Below are positions 53,830 to 62,833 of a stretch of 64,000 nucleotides of DNA, piece after piece. Each line of letters opens with the position of its first letter. Position 1 is the stretch's first letter. The notes under the pieces were generated by a model that was not told the origin of the DNA, ran no database searches, and saw only the letters and a program-made list of their open reading frames with translations. The stretch covers positions 1 to 64,000 of the forward strand of contig JAHLLM010000003.1 of assembly GCA_020444175.1 (NCBI GenBank). Reading direction: 5' to 3'. The position numbers were made by a program, and so were the translations under genes. The DNA comes from Desulfobulbaceae bacterium. Lineage in GTDB: Bacteria > Desulfobacterota > Desulfobulbia > Desulfobulbales > SURF-16.

Positions 53830-55539
53830 TCACGGTTGCAGGGTCTGCAGGGTGTATTCGATGCGAGCACCGTAGAAGCGGAGATTATTACTCGGGCTGG
53901 AGACTCCACTGAAATAGACGCGCAAAGTATACTGGTTGCTGGTATTATCAATGACCACAGGAGAAGCCAATATCGGGCTGAACAACTGCATTGACTCAGA
54001 GTCATCAGGGGTAAAGGACTGATCGATCAAAATATCCATCTCATCCGTCATGTCCTCATACGGCTCTACACTGTAGAGGTTGCGTCGATACATCCAGGTC
54101 TTTATGAGATACACAAAAGTTCCAGGATCGTTTTCATAGTATAAGAAGGTGACGGATTGAACAGAGGCTCCCTGGGGAAGTTGCAGCGGAGCATAGTACG
54201 AACCACTGCCGAAATTGTAAATTGCAGTGCCATATGGGCTATAGGCCTCACTCACTAAACTGGGACGAAAAGCGAGACCAGGTATCTGCAGGTAGAATGT
54301 TTTGGCGGAGCTATAGGCAAAATTTCCGGCGGCGACGACATCGCCATCCGCCTCGACATTGCCCGCGGCGGTGACGTCTCCGCCGGCATCTCCAGATTAC
54401 CATGCAGCAGCATATCGCCCCCCCACTTCCAGATCGTCTGAGACCAGAAGATCACTTGCGTCGGTAATGTCGGGGGAAGTGGCAACGCCCACGCCCATAC
54501 GGTTGTAACCCTGATTGGCAATGGAGTTGCCGGTCTGCAGCACGCCGAGCAGGGCCAGGTCGTTGTTGGCATAAAAGGTGTCCTGGCTGTCCTGCCAACT
54601 GAAATATTGGCTGGTGCCGCTGTCCATGAAGAGAAAGTCGTTGTCCGTGCCATCGCCACCGGTGCCGATGCGAAGATCCTCGTTGGCATACAGGCTGCCC
54701 GTAACGGAAAGAGCGCCGCTCATGGTGTCGCCTGACCCTTTCACATAGCGGATGTCCCCTTCGTTTTCGGTGAGGTACTGGGGATGGTCGTCGTCTGCAA
54801 GTCCGGTCAGGGCACCGTGATCTGTTACGCCGCCGGCGGCGGCACTGATGGTAATGGTATTGGCAGCATCACTCGGGGTAATGGTGATATTGGCGCCCGG
54901 CACAAGGTCAATGTTGCCGCCGTCGTTTGTCACACCGTCGACGCTGCTGACCATGTTCGGCACAACCTTGTCCGCCGTGATGGTGTTACCGTGGATATCG
55001 CTGGCGCTGATAGTGCTATCAACGATCATAGCCGAATTGACGCTGCTGACCTGGCCCTCGTTGACATAGGCGCTGTCGTGGTTATGAGTTGTGGCGGCAA
55101 AGGCGGTTTCATCCATACCGTTTAACAGTTCGGCATTGCCCGCCTGCATGGCAAACGGGGTTGCGGTGAGCCTCTGACGGGGCGAGAGAGTTTCCAACGA
55201 ATGAGTGGCCGTGTTCAAGATCGCAACCTCGAGATAGACCGGTCGGTTGCCGGTAACCTCATCACCGGCAAAAGGGGTGTCTGCACCGAGCTGGACATTG
55301 ATGATGCCGCCCGACACAGTGACGGTCTGCTGTTCGCTCCAAAGCAGGATGCCCGAAGTTGAGTCATCATAGAGGTAAAAATGCATGGTGTACGATCCGT
55401 CAAGCGGGGTGCCCGCATCATCGGTCAACTCTCCCTGGTAATTGATTAAGGACGGTACCGCGGCACATGTAAAGGAGGGTGCAATCAGTAACAGGGCCAG
55501 CAGCAGAACAGTGGCAAGCGGAAACATTCTCTTCTTCAT
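53830..55539 (-). pseudogene. surface-fibre gene interrupted by stop codon (probable frameshifts)
   Basis: ATG 55539 follows GAGGAG. A signal peptide (VLLLALLLIAPSFTCA) and the same N-terminal domain as in 50907-53330 (INYQGELTDDAGTPLDG) lead to TSGDTMTGALSVTGS-like repeats. Reading stops at TAA 54397-54399, after GGRYAAAW. The same frame then continues openly for 189 codons with GDAGGDVTAAGNVEADGD and a beta-rich C-terminal domain. Within the 40 nt before the stop, the -1 frame reads LEVGGDMLLHGNL, a better fit to the repeat, so an extra G in the G7 run (54418-54424) plus an extra two bases near 54390 would explain it. Real mutation or sequencing error; both are possible. Confidence 0.72.
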
Positions 55540-55566
55540 ACGTATCTCCTCATTTAACTTTGTCAT

Positions 55567-55937
55567 TCATGCGTCATGGCCCCTTGCTCCAGGGGCCACA
55601 TGCCGGACGAATTATATATATTATCATTTTCCTGGAAACACTTCCTATTCCATGTGCATGGGAACAAGAAGCAGATACCCGCGTATTGGGTAAATAAATC
55701 CACATATTTTAAAGCAACATTTGGGCCGATTCCCCTAAAAAATCTTTATCCTTGTCATATCAACATGTTCCATCCGTGAGGCAGGATGCGGTAAAATAAT
55801 TCCACACAAAAATTCCAAAAACCCGGAAATTCAGTCCAGAAAATTGGAAAAGCCGGAAATTAAAACAACAGATCAGAAAGAGAGAGAAATAAGCAAATAG
55901 ACGTATCCCCTTTTGGGTCCATCTCCACTTTACACAC
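55567..55937. other. 371-bp AT-rich gap
   Basis: No gene. It separates the surface-protein group from putA and probably contains the promoter of the former. Confidence 0.4.
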
Positions 55938-58913
55938 TCACATCTGAAAGTCGGCGGTAAAACCGCTGCGCATGGTGTTTTCCGTAATGCAGCGAGGGTT
56001 GGCAAAATTCTTCAGATACCCCGGCCCGCCGGCCTTGGTGCCGATGCCGCTCATGCCGAAACCGCCAAAAGCCTGGCGACTGACCAGGGCGCCGGTGCAG
56101 CCCCGGTTAATATAGAGATTGCCCACCTTGAACTGACTGCGGGCAAGAGCAATATTATGCGGACTACGGGAAAAAAGCCCCCCGGTCAGGGCAAACTCCG
56201 TGGAGTTGGCAATATCAAGAGCCCTGGAAAAGCTTGCTGCCCGGATAACTGTAAGAATAGGCCCGAAGAATTCCTCCTGCAGCATGGGGTTGGACGCCTC
56301 CTTCACGGTAAAGAGAGCGGGAGGGATGAAATATCCCGGAGAAGGCGTGTCGCCAAGAAAGACGAGTTCTGCACCATCGGGAGGATTGGCAATAAGGGAA
56401 CCGAGGCGCTCGTGGGCAGCCTGATCGACCACCGGACCAAGCCGGCAGGCGGGATCCGTGGCCGGAGCCATGGGCAGACTCTGGCAGGCCTTGACCAGAC
56501 GCTTCATAAATGTCTTATAGATATCACCGACCAGAATAAGCCGTGAGCAGGCCGAACATTTCTGGCCGGCGTAACCAAAGGCCGAATACATGACTCCTTT
56601 GATGGCGGCATCAAGGTCCGCGTCTTCGTCAACAATGATGGCATTCTTGCCGCCCATTTCACAGATGACCCGTTTGACCTCGGGTTGTCCCGGTCCGGTG
56701 TGGCCTGCTTTGGCGATGATGCCGAGCCCCACCTCTTTGGAGCCGGTAAAGGCGATCTGGCTGATGTGCGGATGACTGACCAGATAATTGCCGATTTCAG
56801 CGCCAGGGCCGGGCAGAAAATGAACAACATCCTTCGGAAAACCGGCAGCCAGCAAACGCTTATAAAAACTGTAGCCAATGGCCGAGGAATTTGAGGCGGG
56901 TTTGATCAGCACCGGATTGCCGGCCACAAGGGCGGCAGTGGTCATGCCGCAGAGAATGGCCAGGGGAAAATTCCAGGGAGCAATGACCGCTGTGGGACCA
57001 CGCCCCTCATAAAAAAGAATATTGTCTTCCCCGGCAACACTGCCCTGTTTCACAGGGCCAAGCTCTATCAAGGCCCGGCGGCTGTAGTAGCGGCAGAAAT
57101 CAATGGCCTCTGCCACGTCGGCATCTGCCTCAAGCCATGGTTTGCCCACCTCATGGGCCTGCAGGGCGGCAAGTTCAAAACGGTCCTGCTCAAGAAGTCT
57201 CCCAAGCTGCTCCACGAGTAAGGCCCGCTCGGCAAGCGGTGTATCGCGCCAGGCGGGAAAGGCATTTACGGCCAGACCCAGGGCTTTTTCCACCTCGACT
57301 GTGGTGGCCTGGCTGATCCTGGCAACGACAAAGGCAGGGTCATTGGGCGACATCCGTTTTTTTGTTTTCTCTGTAAAATCCTCACTGCCGCCAATGACCA
57401 TCGGCACAGAGAGCGGCATCTCCTCCTTTCTTTTCTCCAGGGCCGCGGCAAAACGGCGGCACACCTCCTCCTCGGTGAAATCAAGGAAACCCACATTGGC
57501 AAAGGCTGAATGGACATCTCCGGCAATATAGCCCGACTCTTCCGCCAATTCCGGCCCCGGCTGCGGGGCCATGAGCATGGTCTTAATCGCCATACCCTCA
57601 TGGTAACTCTGACGCAGAAAACCGCTGTTTGAGGTGTTTTCCAGCAGTCGCCGCACCAGATAGGCCATGCCGGCCAGCAGATCGCCGATGGGGGTATAGA
57701 TGCGCACCCGATACTGATTGCCGGCAAAGATGCGCCGCAGCGGTTCAGCCATGCCGTAGAGCATCTGCAACTCAAAGGCATTGGGGGCGACTCCCGTTTC
57801 CTCGGCCAGTACCACGGCATGGAGCAGGGAGCGCAGGTTGTGGCTGGCAAAGGCGGGAGTGATCAGATCATGGTTCTTAAGTAATTTCCCGCTGATTGCC
57901 TCATAGGCAACATCGGTGCGGGCCTTGTTAGTGAAAACCGGGCAGGTGTTGCCATTCTGGCGGGCCAGGACGACTTCATAGTCCCAGTATGCCCCCTTGA
58001 CCAGGCGAACGGTAAAAGGGGTGCCCCGTTTCCTGCTTAAGGCAAGAAGTCGGTCGCAATCGTCTTCGCAAACTTTAAGATAGGACTGAACCGCCAGGCC
58101 CAGATGCGGCCAGTCGATGAGGCTCTGATGCATTGCCATTTGCTCAAAGAGTTCAAAGGTGATGTTATGGCAGGCCCATTGCTCAAGATCAAAATTTATG
58201 AAAATATTTTTTTCTCTGGCCTTCTGAAGAAGGGGGAGAAGTCGAGCGGAAAGTCTGGCTACGGAGCCGTTATGATCTGCGGGCAGCAGATATGGATCAA
58301 GGGCGGAAATTTTTACCGAGATATTGGCCTTGGGCAAGGGACCGTTTGGCCCCTGGTGCAGGAGGGAATTATGCGGCCAGGCAACCGCAGCACTCCCCAG
58401 CAGTTCAATGAGGTCCAGATATTTTTGCAGGTAGCTGTCCGCCTCGGCATCGCTGGTTGTCGCTTCGCCGAGGATATCAGCAGTAAAGGTCAGATTTTCA
58501 TCTGCAAGTTTTTTCAGGACCTTCAATGCCTTTTTTGGGTCGCTTTCACAGATGAAACGCCGGGCCATTTCCGTGACATTGGCCTGAATTGCCCGGGTTG
58601 CCAGGGGCGAGGCAATGCCGCCTGCGGCCATGCTGAGCGCTGAGCGCACCACAACCGGCAGATTTCGATCCTCTTTGAGAAGATACTCCCTGACATGGGA
58701 GGCAATGGCGGAGGTGGAATGCAAGGCAGGAAGCACATCGACAAAGCGGAAGGCATCCACTTTGAAATCTTCATCATCCATCACCCAGTCGAGTATCTGG
58801 CCCTGCCAGTACTTGCGATCAAAGAGGGTGGGCATCTCACCCTGTATCTTTTGCCAGTACTGATTCCCTCGTTCCTGAATACGTCTGTTGAGCTCTCCCT
58901 GGTCTATGGCCAT
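55938..58913 (-). CDS. putA: bifunctional proline dehydrogenase / glutamate-semialdehyde dehydrogenase
   Basis: 991 residues; oxidises proline to glutamate in two steps. The FAD-binding proline dehydrogenase barrel (about 100-430) has NFDLEQWACHNITFELF and VRLVKGAYWDYEV near residue 300, then ASHNLRSL. The aldehyde dehydrogenase half (about 500-985) has WNFPLAILCGMTTAALVAGN, FTGSKEVG, ICEMGGKNAIIV with the general-base Glu, and the catalytic Cys in GYAGQKCSACSR near 770, then EEFFGPILTV. There is no N-terminal ribbon-helix-helix repressor domain. GGAG is 6 nt before the ATG. Confidence 0.94.
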   Translation of the reverse strand: MAIDQGELNRRIQERGNQYWQKIQGEMPTLFDRKYWQGQILDWVMDDEDFKVDAFRFVDVLPALHSTSAIASHVREYLLKEDRNLPVVVRSALSMAAGGIASPLATRAIQANVTEMARRFICESDPKKALKVLKKLADENLTFTADILGEATTSDAEADSYLQKYLDLIELLGSAAVAWPHNSLLHQGPNGPLPKANISVKISALDPYLLPADHNGSVARLSARLLPLLQKAREKNIFINFDLEQWACHNITFELFEQMAMHQSLIDWPHLGLAVQSYLKVCEDDCDRLLALSRKRGTPFTVRLVKGAYWDYEVVLARQNGNTCPVFTNKARTDVAYEAISGKLLKNHDLITPAFASHNLRSLLHAVVLAEETGVAPNAFELQMLYGMAEPLRRIFAGNQYRVRIYTPIGDLLAGMAYLVRRLLENTSNSGFLRQSYHEGMAIKTMLMAPQPGPELAEESGYIAGDVHSAFANVGFLDFTEEEVCRRFAAALEKRKEEMPLSVPMVIGGSEDFTEKTKKRMSPNDPAFVVARISQATTVEVEKALGLAVNAFPAWRDTPLAERALLVEQLGRLLEQDRFELAALQAHEVGKPWLEADADVAEAIDFCRYYSRRALIELGPVKQGSVAGEDNILFYEGRGPTAVIAPWNFPLAILCGMTTAALVAGNPVLIKPASNSSAIGYSFYKRLLAAGFPKDVVHFLPGPGAEIGNYLVSHPHISQIAFTGSKEVGLGIIAKAGHTGPGQPEVKRVICEMGGKNAIIVDEDADLDAAIKGVMYSAFGYAGQKCSACSRLILVGDIYKTFMKRLVKACQSLPMAPATDPACRLGPVVDQAAHERLGSLIANPPDGAELVFLGDTPSPGYFIPPALFTVKEASNPMLQEEFFGPILTVIRAASFSRALDIANSTEFALTGGLFSRSPHNIALARSQFKVGNLYINRGCTGALVSRQAFGGFGMSGIGTKAGGPGYLKNFANPRCITENTMRSGFTADFQM

Positions 58914-58987
58914 CTTCCACTCCGGATCAGACAGGGTATGAAAAAAGAGTTTAGAGCCCTGAACTCAGAACGCAAAACTCTCCAAAG

Positions 58988-60256
58988 TTAAATTGTTTCC
59001 CCTGTTTTCATTTCTTTTGCAGGGTAATCCTCCTCTTTGGCCATGGGAGCGATAATGCAGTTCCGTCCTATCACTGTCTTGGCCGGCACAACTGCCTCTT
59101 TTCCCACCAGGGAGATACCGGTATAAAGATGCTTGGGGAATTTTGCATTGGGCGTGTCTTTATCGTTTCCATGACCGACCACGGCACCCTCTCCGAGCTG
59201 GACGCGCTTATCAAGTATGGCCAGGTCAATAACCGCGCCCGCCCCCACCACGCAGTCATTAAACAGTATCGAATCGCGGACAACAGCACCGGGCATGACA
59301 TGCACACCGGGGCTGAGAACGGAATTGACCACCTCGCCTTCAATAATGCATCCTGCCGCAATCATGGAATTCTGCACCTTGCAGCTTGGCGAAAAACGGG
59401 CCGGCGGTCGATCAGCAATACCCTTTACGCCAGCCTCCACATTGGGACGCGTCCCCCATATCTCGGGAGAGATTTCGGACTCCTCGCCCAGCAGCTCCAT
59501 ATTGGTCTGCCAGTAGGACTGGATAGTACCAACATCGCGCCAGTATCCGTGGAAAGGATAGGCAAAGACGCTGTCATTTTCAATGGCCCTGGGGACAAGG
59601 TGCATGCCGAAGTCAACCTCATCTCTGTCATGGGCAAGCATGCTCAGAAGATACTCGGTATCAAAAACGTAAATCCCCATGGAAGCAAGATTGGTTCGAG
59701 GCACCTTGGGTTTCTCCTCCCATTCTATGATCCGGCCTTCATCATTAGTTATTCCTGCGCCGAACTGATGAATTTCACTTTCCGGCACCACCATCATGCC
59801 AATGGTGACATCAGCTTCCTTACGGCGATGGAAGTTGAGCATATCGTCAAAATCCATGCGGTAGATATGATCCCCGGAGAGAAGAACGATCTCCTTGGAA
59901 GGATGCGCCTTGATGAAATCAACATTCTGCCGCACAGCGTCGGCCGTGCCGCGGTACCAGTCGGAATCACTCGATCCCGTGCGCGGAGGCAGAATTTTCA
60001 CCCCGCGACTGCGGCCGGTGAAATCCCAGGCCTCACCGGTACCGAGATGTTTCATGAGCGACAGGGGCTTATACTGGGTCAACACGCCAACCTGAGTCAG
60101 TCCAGAATTCATGACATTACTCAGGCTGAAATCAATAATGCGATAAATTCCGCCAAAGGGCACAGCGGGTTTTGCCCTGGTCTGTACCAAATTATTCAAA
60201 CGACTTCCCACTCCACCGGCAAGTATCAATACAAGGGTATTTTCTTGTTTTATCAT
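58988..60256 (-). CDS. glgC: glucose-1-phosphate adenylyltransferase
   Basis: 422 residues; makes ADP-glucose for glycogen. The start at 60256 has GGGGAG 8 nt upstream and overlaps the preceding gene as ATGA. The nucleotide-binding motif LILAGGVGSRLNNLVQTRAK is canonical, followed by PAVPFGGIYRIIDF. The catalytic region SGDHIYRMDFDDML is near residue 130, WEEKPKVPRTNLASMG near 185, and the left-handed beta-helix C-terminus (SVLSPGVHVMPGAVV) is present. Its partner upstream is a divergent paralogue. Confidence 0.92.
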   Translation of the reverse strand: MIKQENTLVLILAGGVGSRLNNLVQTRAKPAVPFGGIYRIIDFSLSNVMNSGLTQVGVLTQYKPLSLMKHLGTGEAWDFTGRSRGVKILPPRTGSSDSDWYRGTADAVRQNVDFIKAHPSKEIVLLSGDHIYRMDFDDMLNFHRRKEADVTIGMMVVPESEIHQFGAGITNDEGRIIEWEEKPKVPRTNLASMGIYVFDTEYLLSMLAHDRDEVDFGMHLVPRAIENDSVFAYPFHGYWRDVGTIQSYWQTNMELLGEESEISPEIWGTRPNVEAGVKGIADRPPARFSPSCKVQNSMIAAGCIIEGEVVNSVLSPGVHVMPGAVVRDSILFNDCVVGAGAVIDLAILDKRVQLGEGAVVGHGNDKDTPNAKFPKHLYTGISLVGKEAVVPAKTVIGRNCIIAPMAKEEDYPAKEMKTGETI

Positions 60257-61512
60257 CTGACAATCTCCCCTGTTTTGATTTCCCGTAACAACTTTTCCGT
60301 TCCCAAGGTCGGGTAAAGCGTACAATCAGAACCGATAAGAGTGCCATCGGGAATAAAGTTATTCCAACCGATCACGGTCACCTCTTTTGAATCCACCGGA
60401 CCGGGTTCACCAATACTGACTTTATTGCCAATGGTTACATTCACATCACAGATTACTTTTTCAAGCTGGGCATCACGGCCGACAACGTTATTAAAAAAGA
60501 GAACCGAATCTTTGACCTTTGCCCCCGGCTTGACATGGGCACCGGGAAAAAGAATAGAACGTTCCACCTCGCCCTCCACGATACAGCCATTATAGACCAG
60601 GCTGTCATTGATAACGGCATTATTGCCCACTTTAAGGGGTTGGCAATCACGAATGGAACGATGATCAAGATTTGTCCGCAACCCCCACTCCTCAAGGTTT
60701 ATCTTGGGATTTGGCCCGAGCAGGTCCATATTGGTCTGCCAATACTCTTCAATGGTGCGGGAATATCCCCAGTAGCCCTTGAATTTATAGCCATACACCT
60801 TGCGCTGCTCAAACATCATACGGGGAATAATATCCCGTCCGAACTCAAAGGATTCGTCTTCCCGGGCATTCACGGTCAACATTTCATAGAGAACCCGTGG
60901 TTTGAAACAGAAAACCGTCAGAGAGGCCCAGTTGAATTTTGGTCTGGCCGGCTTTTCCTTGTACTGCAGGACACGTCCACCCCGCTCACCGTCTTCATCA
61001 TCAATCTGTGCGACACCAAAGCGATGGGCCTTATCCACAGGCACCTGCAGGCAGGCCATGGTCAAGTCAGCGTCCTTTTCACGATGATAGTTAATGACCT
61101 CCTGATAATCCATGTTGTAGACATGGTCGCCGGAAACAATAAGAACCTCCTGGGGGTCATGGTACTGAATGAAATCGATGTTCTGGAAGACCGCATCAGC
61201 CGAGCCCTTATACCATGAGGTGTTCCCGTAGCCTGTTGACGGTGGCAGGATTGAGACTCCCCGGTACTTGCCCAGCATATCCCATGCTGCGCCGATACCG
61301 ATATGATTAATAAGCGAATAGCTTCTATACTGGCTGAGAATGGCCACCCTTTCCAAGCCCGTCTGCATGAGATTACTCAAGGAGAAATCAATTATCCTGG
61401 CAAATCCGCCGAATGGAACTGCGGATTTAGGTCGATAGCAGGTCAGGACATTCAATTCATCTACCCGTCCTCCTGCAAGTATCATGGCCAGCGTTTTTGG
61501 TTTGAGATTCAT
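60253..61512 (-). CDS. glucose-1-phosphate adenylyltransferase paralogue
   Basis: 419 residues, similar along its length to the downstream glgC product (IIDFSLSNLMQTGLERVAIL, SGDHVYNMDYQEVINYHR, SILFPGAHVKPGAKVKDSVL). The nucleotide-binding loop is altered: LAGGRVDELNVLTCYRPKSA in place of GGxGxRLxxLTxxRAKPA. The lost glycine and arginine could reduce activity, so a regulatory subunit of a mixed oligomer is possible; a working enzyme with other specificity is the alternative. The stop overlaps the start of glgC, which supports joint production. Confidence 0.86.
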   Translation of the reverse strand: MNLKPKTLAMILAGGRVDELNVLTCYRPKSAVPFGGFARIIDFSLSNLMQTGLERVAILSQYRSYSLINHIGIGAAWDMLGKYRGVSILPPSTGYGNTSWYKGSADAVFQNIDFIQYHDPQEVLIVSGDHVYNMDYQEVINYHREKDADLTMACLQVPVDKAHRFGVAQIDDEDGERGGRVLQYKEKPARPKFNWASLTVFCFKPRVLYEMLTVNAREDESFEFGRDIIPRMMFEQRKVYGYKFKGYWGYSRTIEEYWQTNMDLLGPNPKINLEEWGLRTNLDHRSIRDCQPLKVGNNAVINDSLVYNGCIVEGEVERSILFPGAHVKPGAKVKDSVLFFNNVVGRDAQLEKVICDVNVTIGNKVSIGEPGPVDSKEVTVIGWNNFIPDGTLIGSDCTLYPTLGTEKLLREIKTGEIVR

Positions 61513-61542
61513 AGGCTCCGCTTGGTTGGTTGAGTTGGTATT

Positions 61543-62562
61543 TTAAAGATGCCTTCTTGTCAGTTTTCGGAGGGTATTGGTTGTAAAATCCTGATCCTGT
61601 TTGGCAAGATTTTTGAGCGGCACTTCCGCCCGTGCCGCCTGTCTATGTCCACCGGCAGAACCCGTTTCTCCGAAAGTTTTTGAAGCAAGAGTGCCCGCAT
61701 TTCGTTTGTAACCGTCGCAACGAAATATGACGACCAGCTTTTCGCCGTGAATACCTGAAATAAAAACCCAGGAGACATCATGCACCCTGTTAAAAAAATC
61801 GGCAATAATCACCAGAACATCAGGGTTTCTCACCCTTCCCACATGGGCATAGAGGCGCCTTTTGCTGATTTTCATTTCGTCAAAAGCGGTTTTGAAATAG
61901 TTAAGTTCCGATTTTCGCAGCTCGCTGAGTTCTATTTTTCTTACCAGATTCTGGTTGGCAATGTTAAAAAGATATCGAAATGAGATTGCATCGGCAAGTT
62001 GCGCTTTTTTCTCAAAATTCTGCGTATCAACCTTGATTGCATAGAAAAGTGCCGTGGCGAGCGCAACAGAAGGCTTCATATCAGCAGCACGCAGATACTC
62101 CACCAGCATGGAAGCAGTGGCCCCGTAGCGATACCTGATATCAACAAAGGAAGCATCCCAACCTTTGGTTACCGGATGATGATCAATCACGGCGTCAAAT
62201 TCAATATCCTCATAGCAGGGATTATGGGTAGGTTGCGAATCAACCATAATATATTTTGAAAAGCTGTCTGACTTGAAGCTTTTCATTCGTTCGGCAGGAA
62301 TCTTAAGCAGTTCGACCATGGCTACATTGCTTAACCGCCGAATCTCATTGGGATAGCCGATAGTGACATTTCTAACGCGGTACCGCAGCAAGCGCTTAAT
62401 GGCCAAAGCGCTTGCCAGGGCGTCAGGGTCTGCTGTGATAACTACTAAAACATCATCATCTTTTTCAAATATATTCCAGAATTCCTGCAATCTTTCTTTT
62501 GCAGTCCTTTTGGTCGCATTACGTTTTCTTCTCGTTGAGACAGAACGTTTTTCATTCTTCAA
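61543..62562 (-). CDS. DHH/DHHA1 phosphoesterase (NrnA-like)
   Basis: 339 residues. The DHH domain has ADPDALASALAIKRLL near residue 43, IMVDSQPTHNP near 115 and the DHHPVTKG motif near 137. The DHHA1 end has FRCDGYKRNAGTLASKTFGE and GSAGGHRQAAR near 300. Such proteins degrade oligoribonucleotides or 3',5'-pAp, or hydrolyse cyclic dinucleotide products. The first aspartates read VITADPDALAS in place of the usual SHxxPDGDA, so some metal ligands differ from classical NrnA. A basic N-terminal tail (RRKRNATKRTAKERL) is present. It lies 30 bp upstream of the glgC pair. Confidence 0.85.
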   Translation of the reverse strand: MKNEKRSVSTRRKRNATKRTAKERLQEFWNIFEKDDDVLVVITADPDALASALAIKRLLRYRVRNVTIGYPNEIRRLSNVAMVELLKIPAERMKSFKSDSFSKYIMVDSQPTHNPCYEDIEFDAVIDHHPVTKGWDASFVDIRYRYGATASMLVEYLRAADMKPSVALATALFYAIKVDTQNFEKKAQLADAISFRYLFNIANQNLVRKIELSELRKSELNYFKTAFDEMKISKRRLYAHVGRVRNPDVLVIIADFFNRVHDVSWVFISGIHGEKLVVIFRCDGYKRNAGTLASKTFGETGSAGGHRQAARAEVPLKNLAKQDQDFTTNTLRKLTRRHL

Positions 62563-62833
62563 AATTTTCTCCGTGCGGGATTCGCCCGAGCTTTACTCCC
62601 GAATTTCAAACGCAGTTTTACTTTTACCAAACCTCATTCCGGGTTGCAAGCAGTTCTCCATACCGTTATTTCTACCTAATTCCACCACATAACATTGTGT
62701 TATAAGGTATTTTAAGACCATCATGCCCCACAAATCAGTCAAGAAAAGATTGAGTTTTTTTTAAGCGCTGTAGTACTATTACAATGAAACACCTAGTCAA
62801 AACGTTCAGTAAAAGGTGATCAGAGCGATACAT

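Noticed and set aside
54255-54689. 144-codon minus-strand frame overlapping the interrupted surface gene
   Set aside because: Only its short middle part fits the repeat pattern, which fits a frameshifted stretch of the main gene, not a separate gene.
59129-60316. 395-codon plus-strand frame opposite glgC
   Set aside because: Antisense to a canonical glgC with intact motifs; no translation signal.
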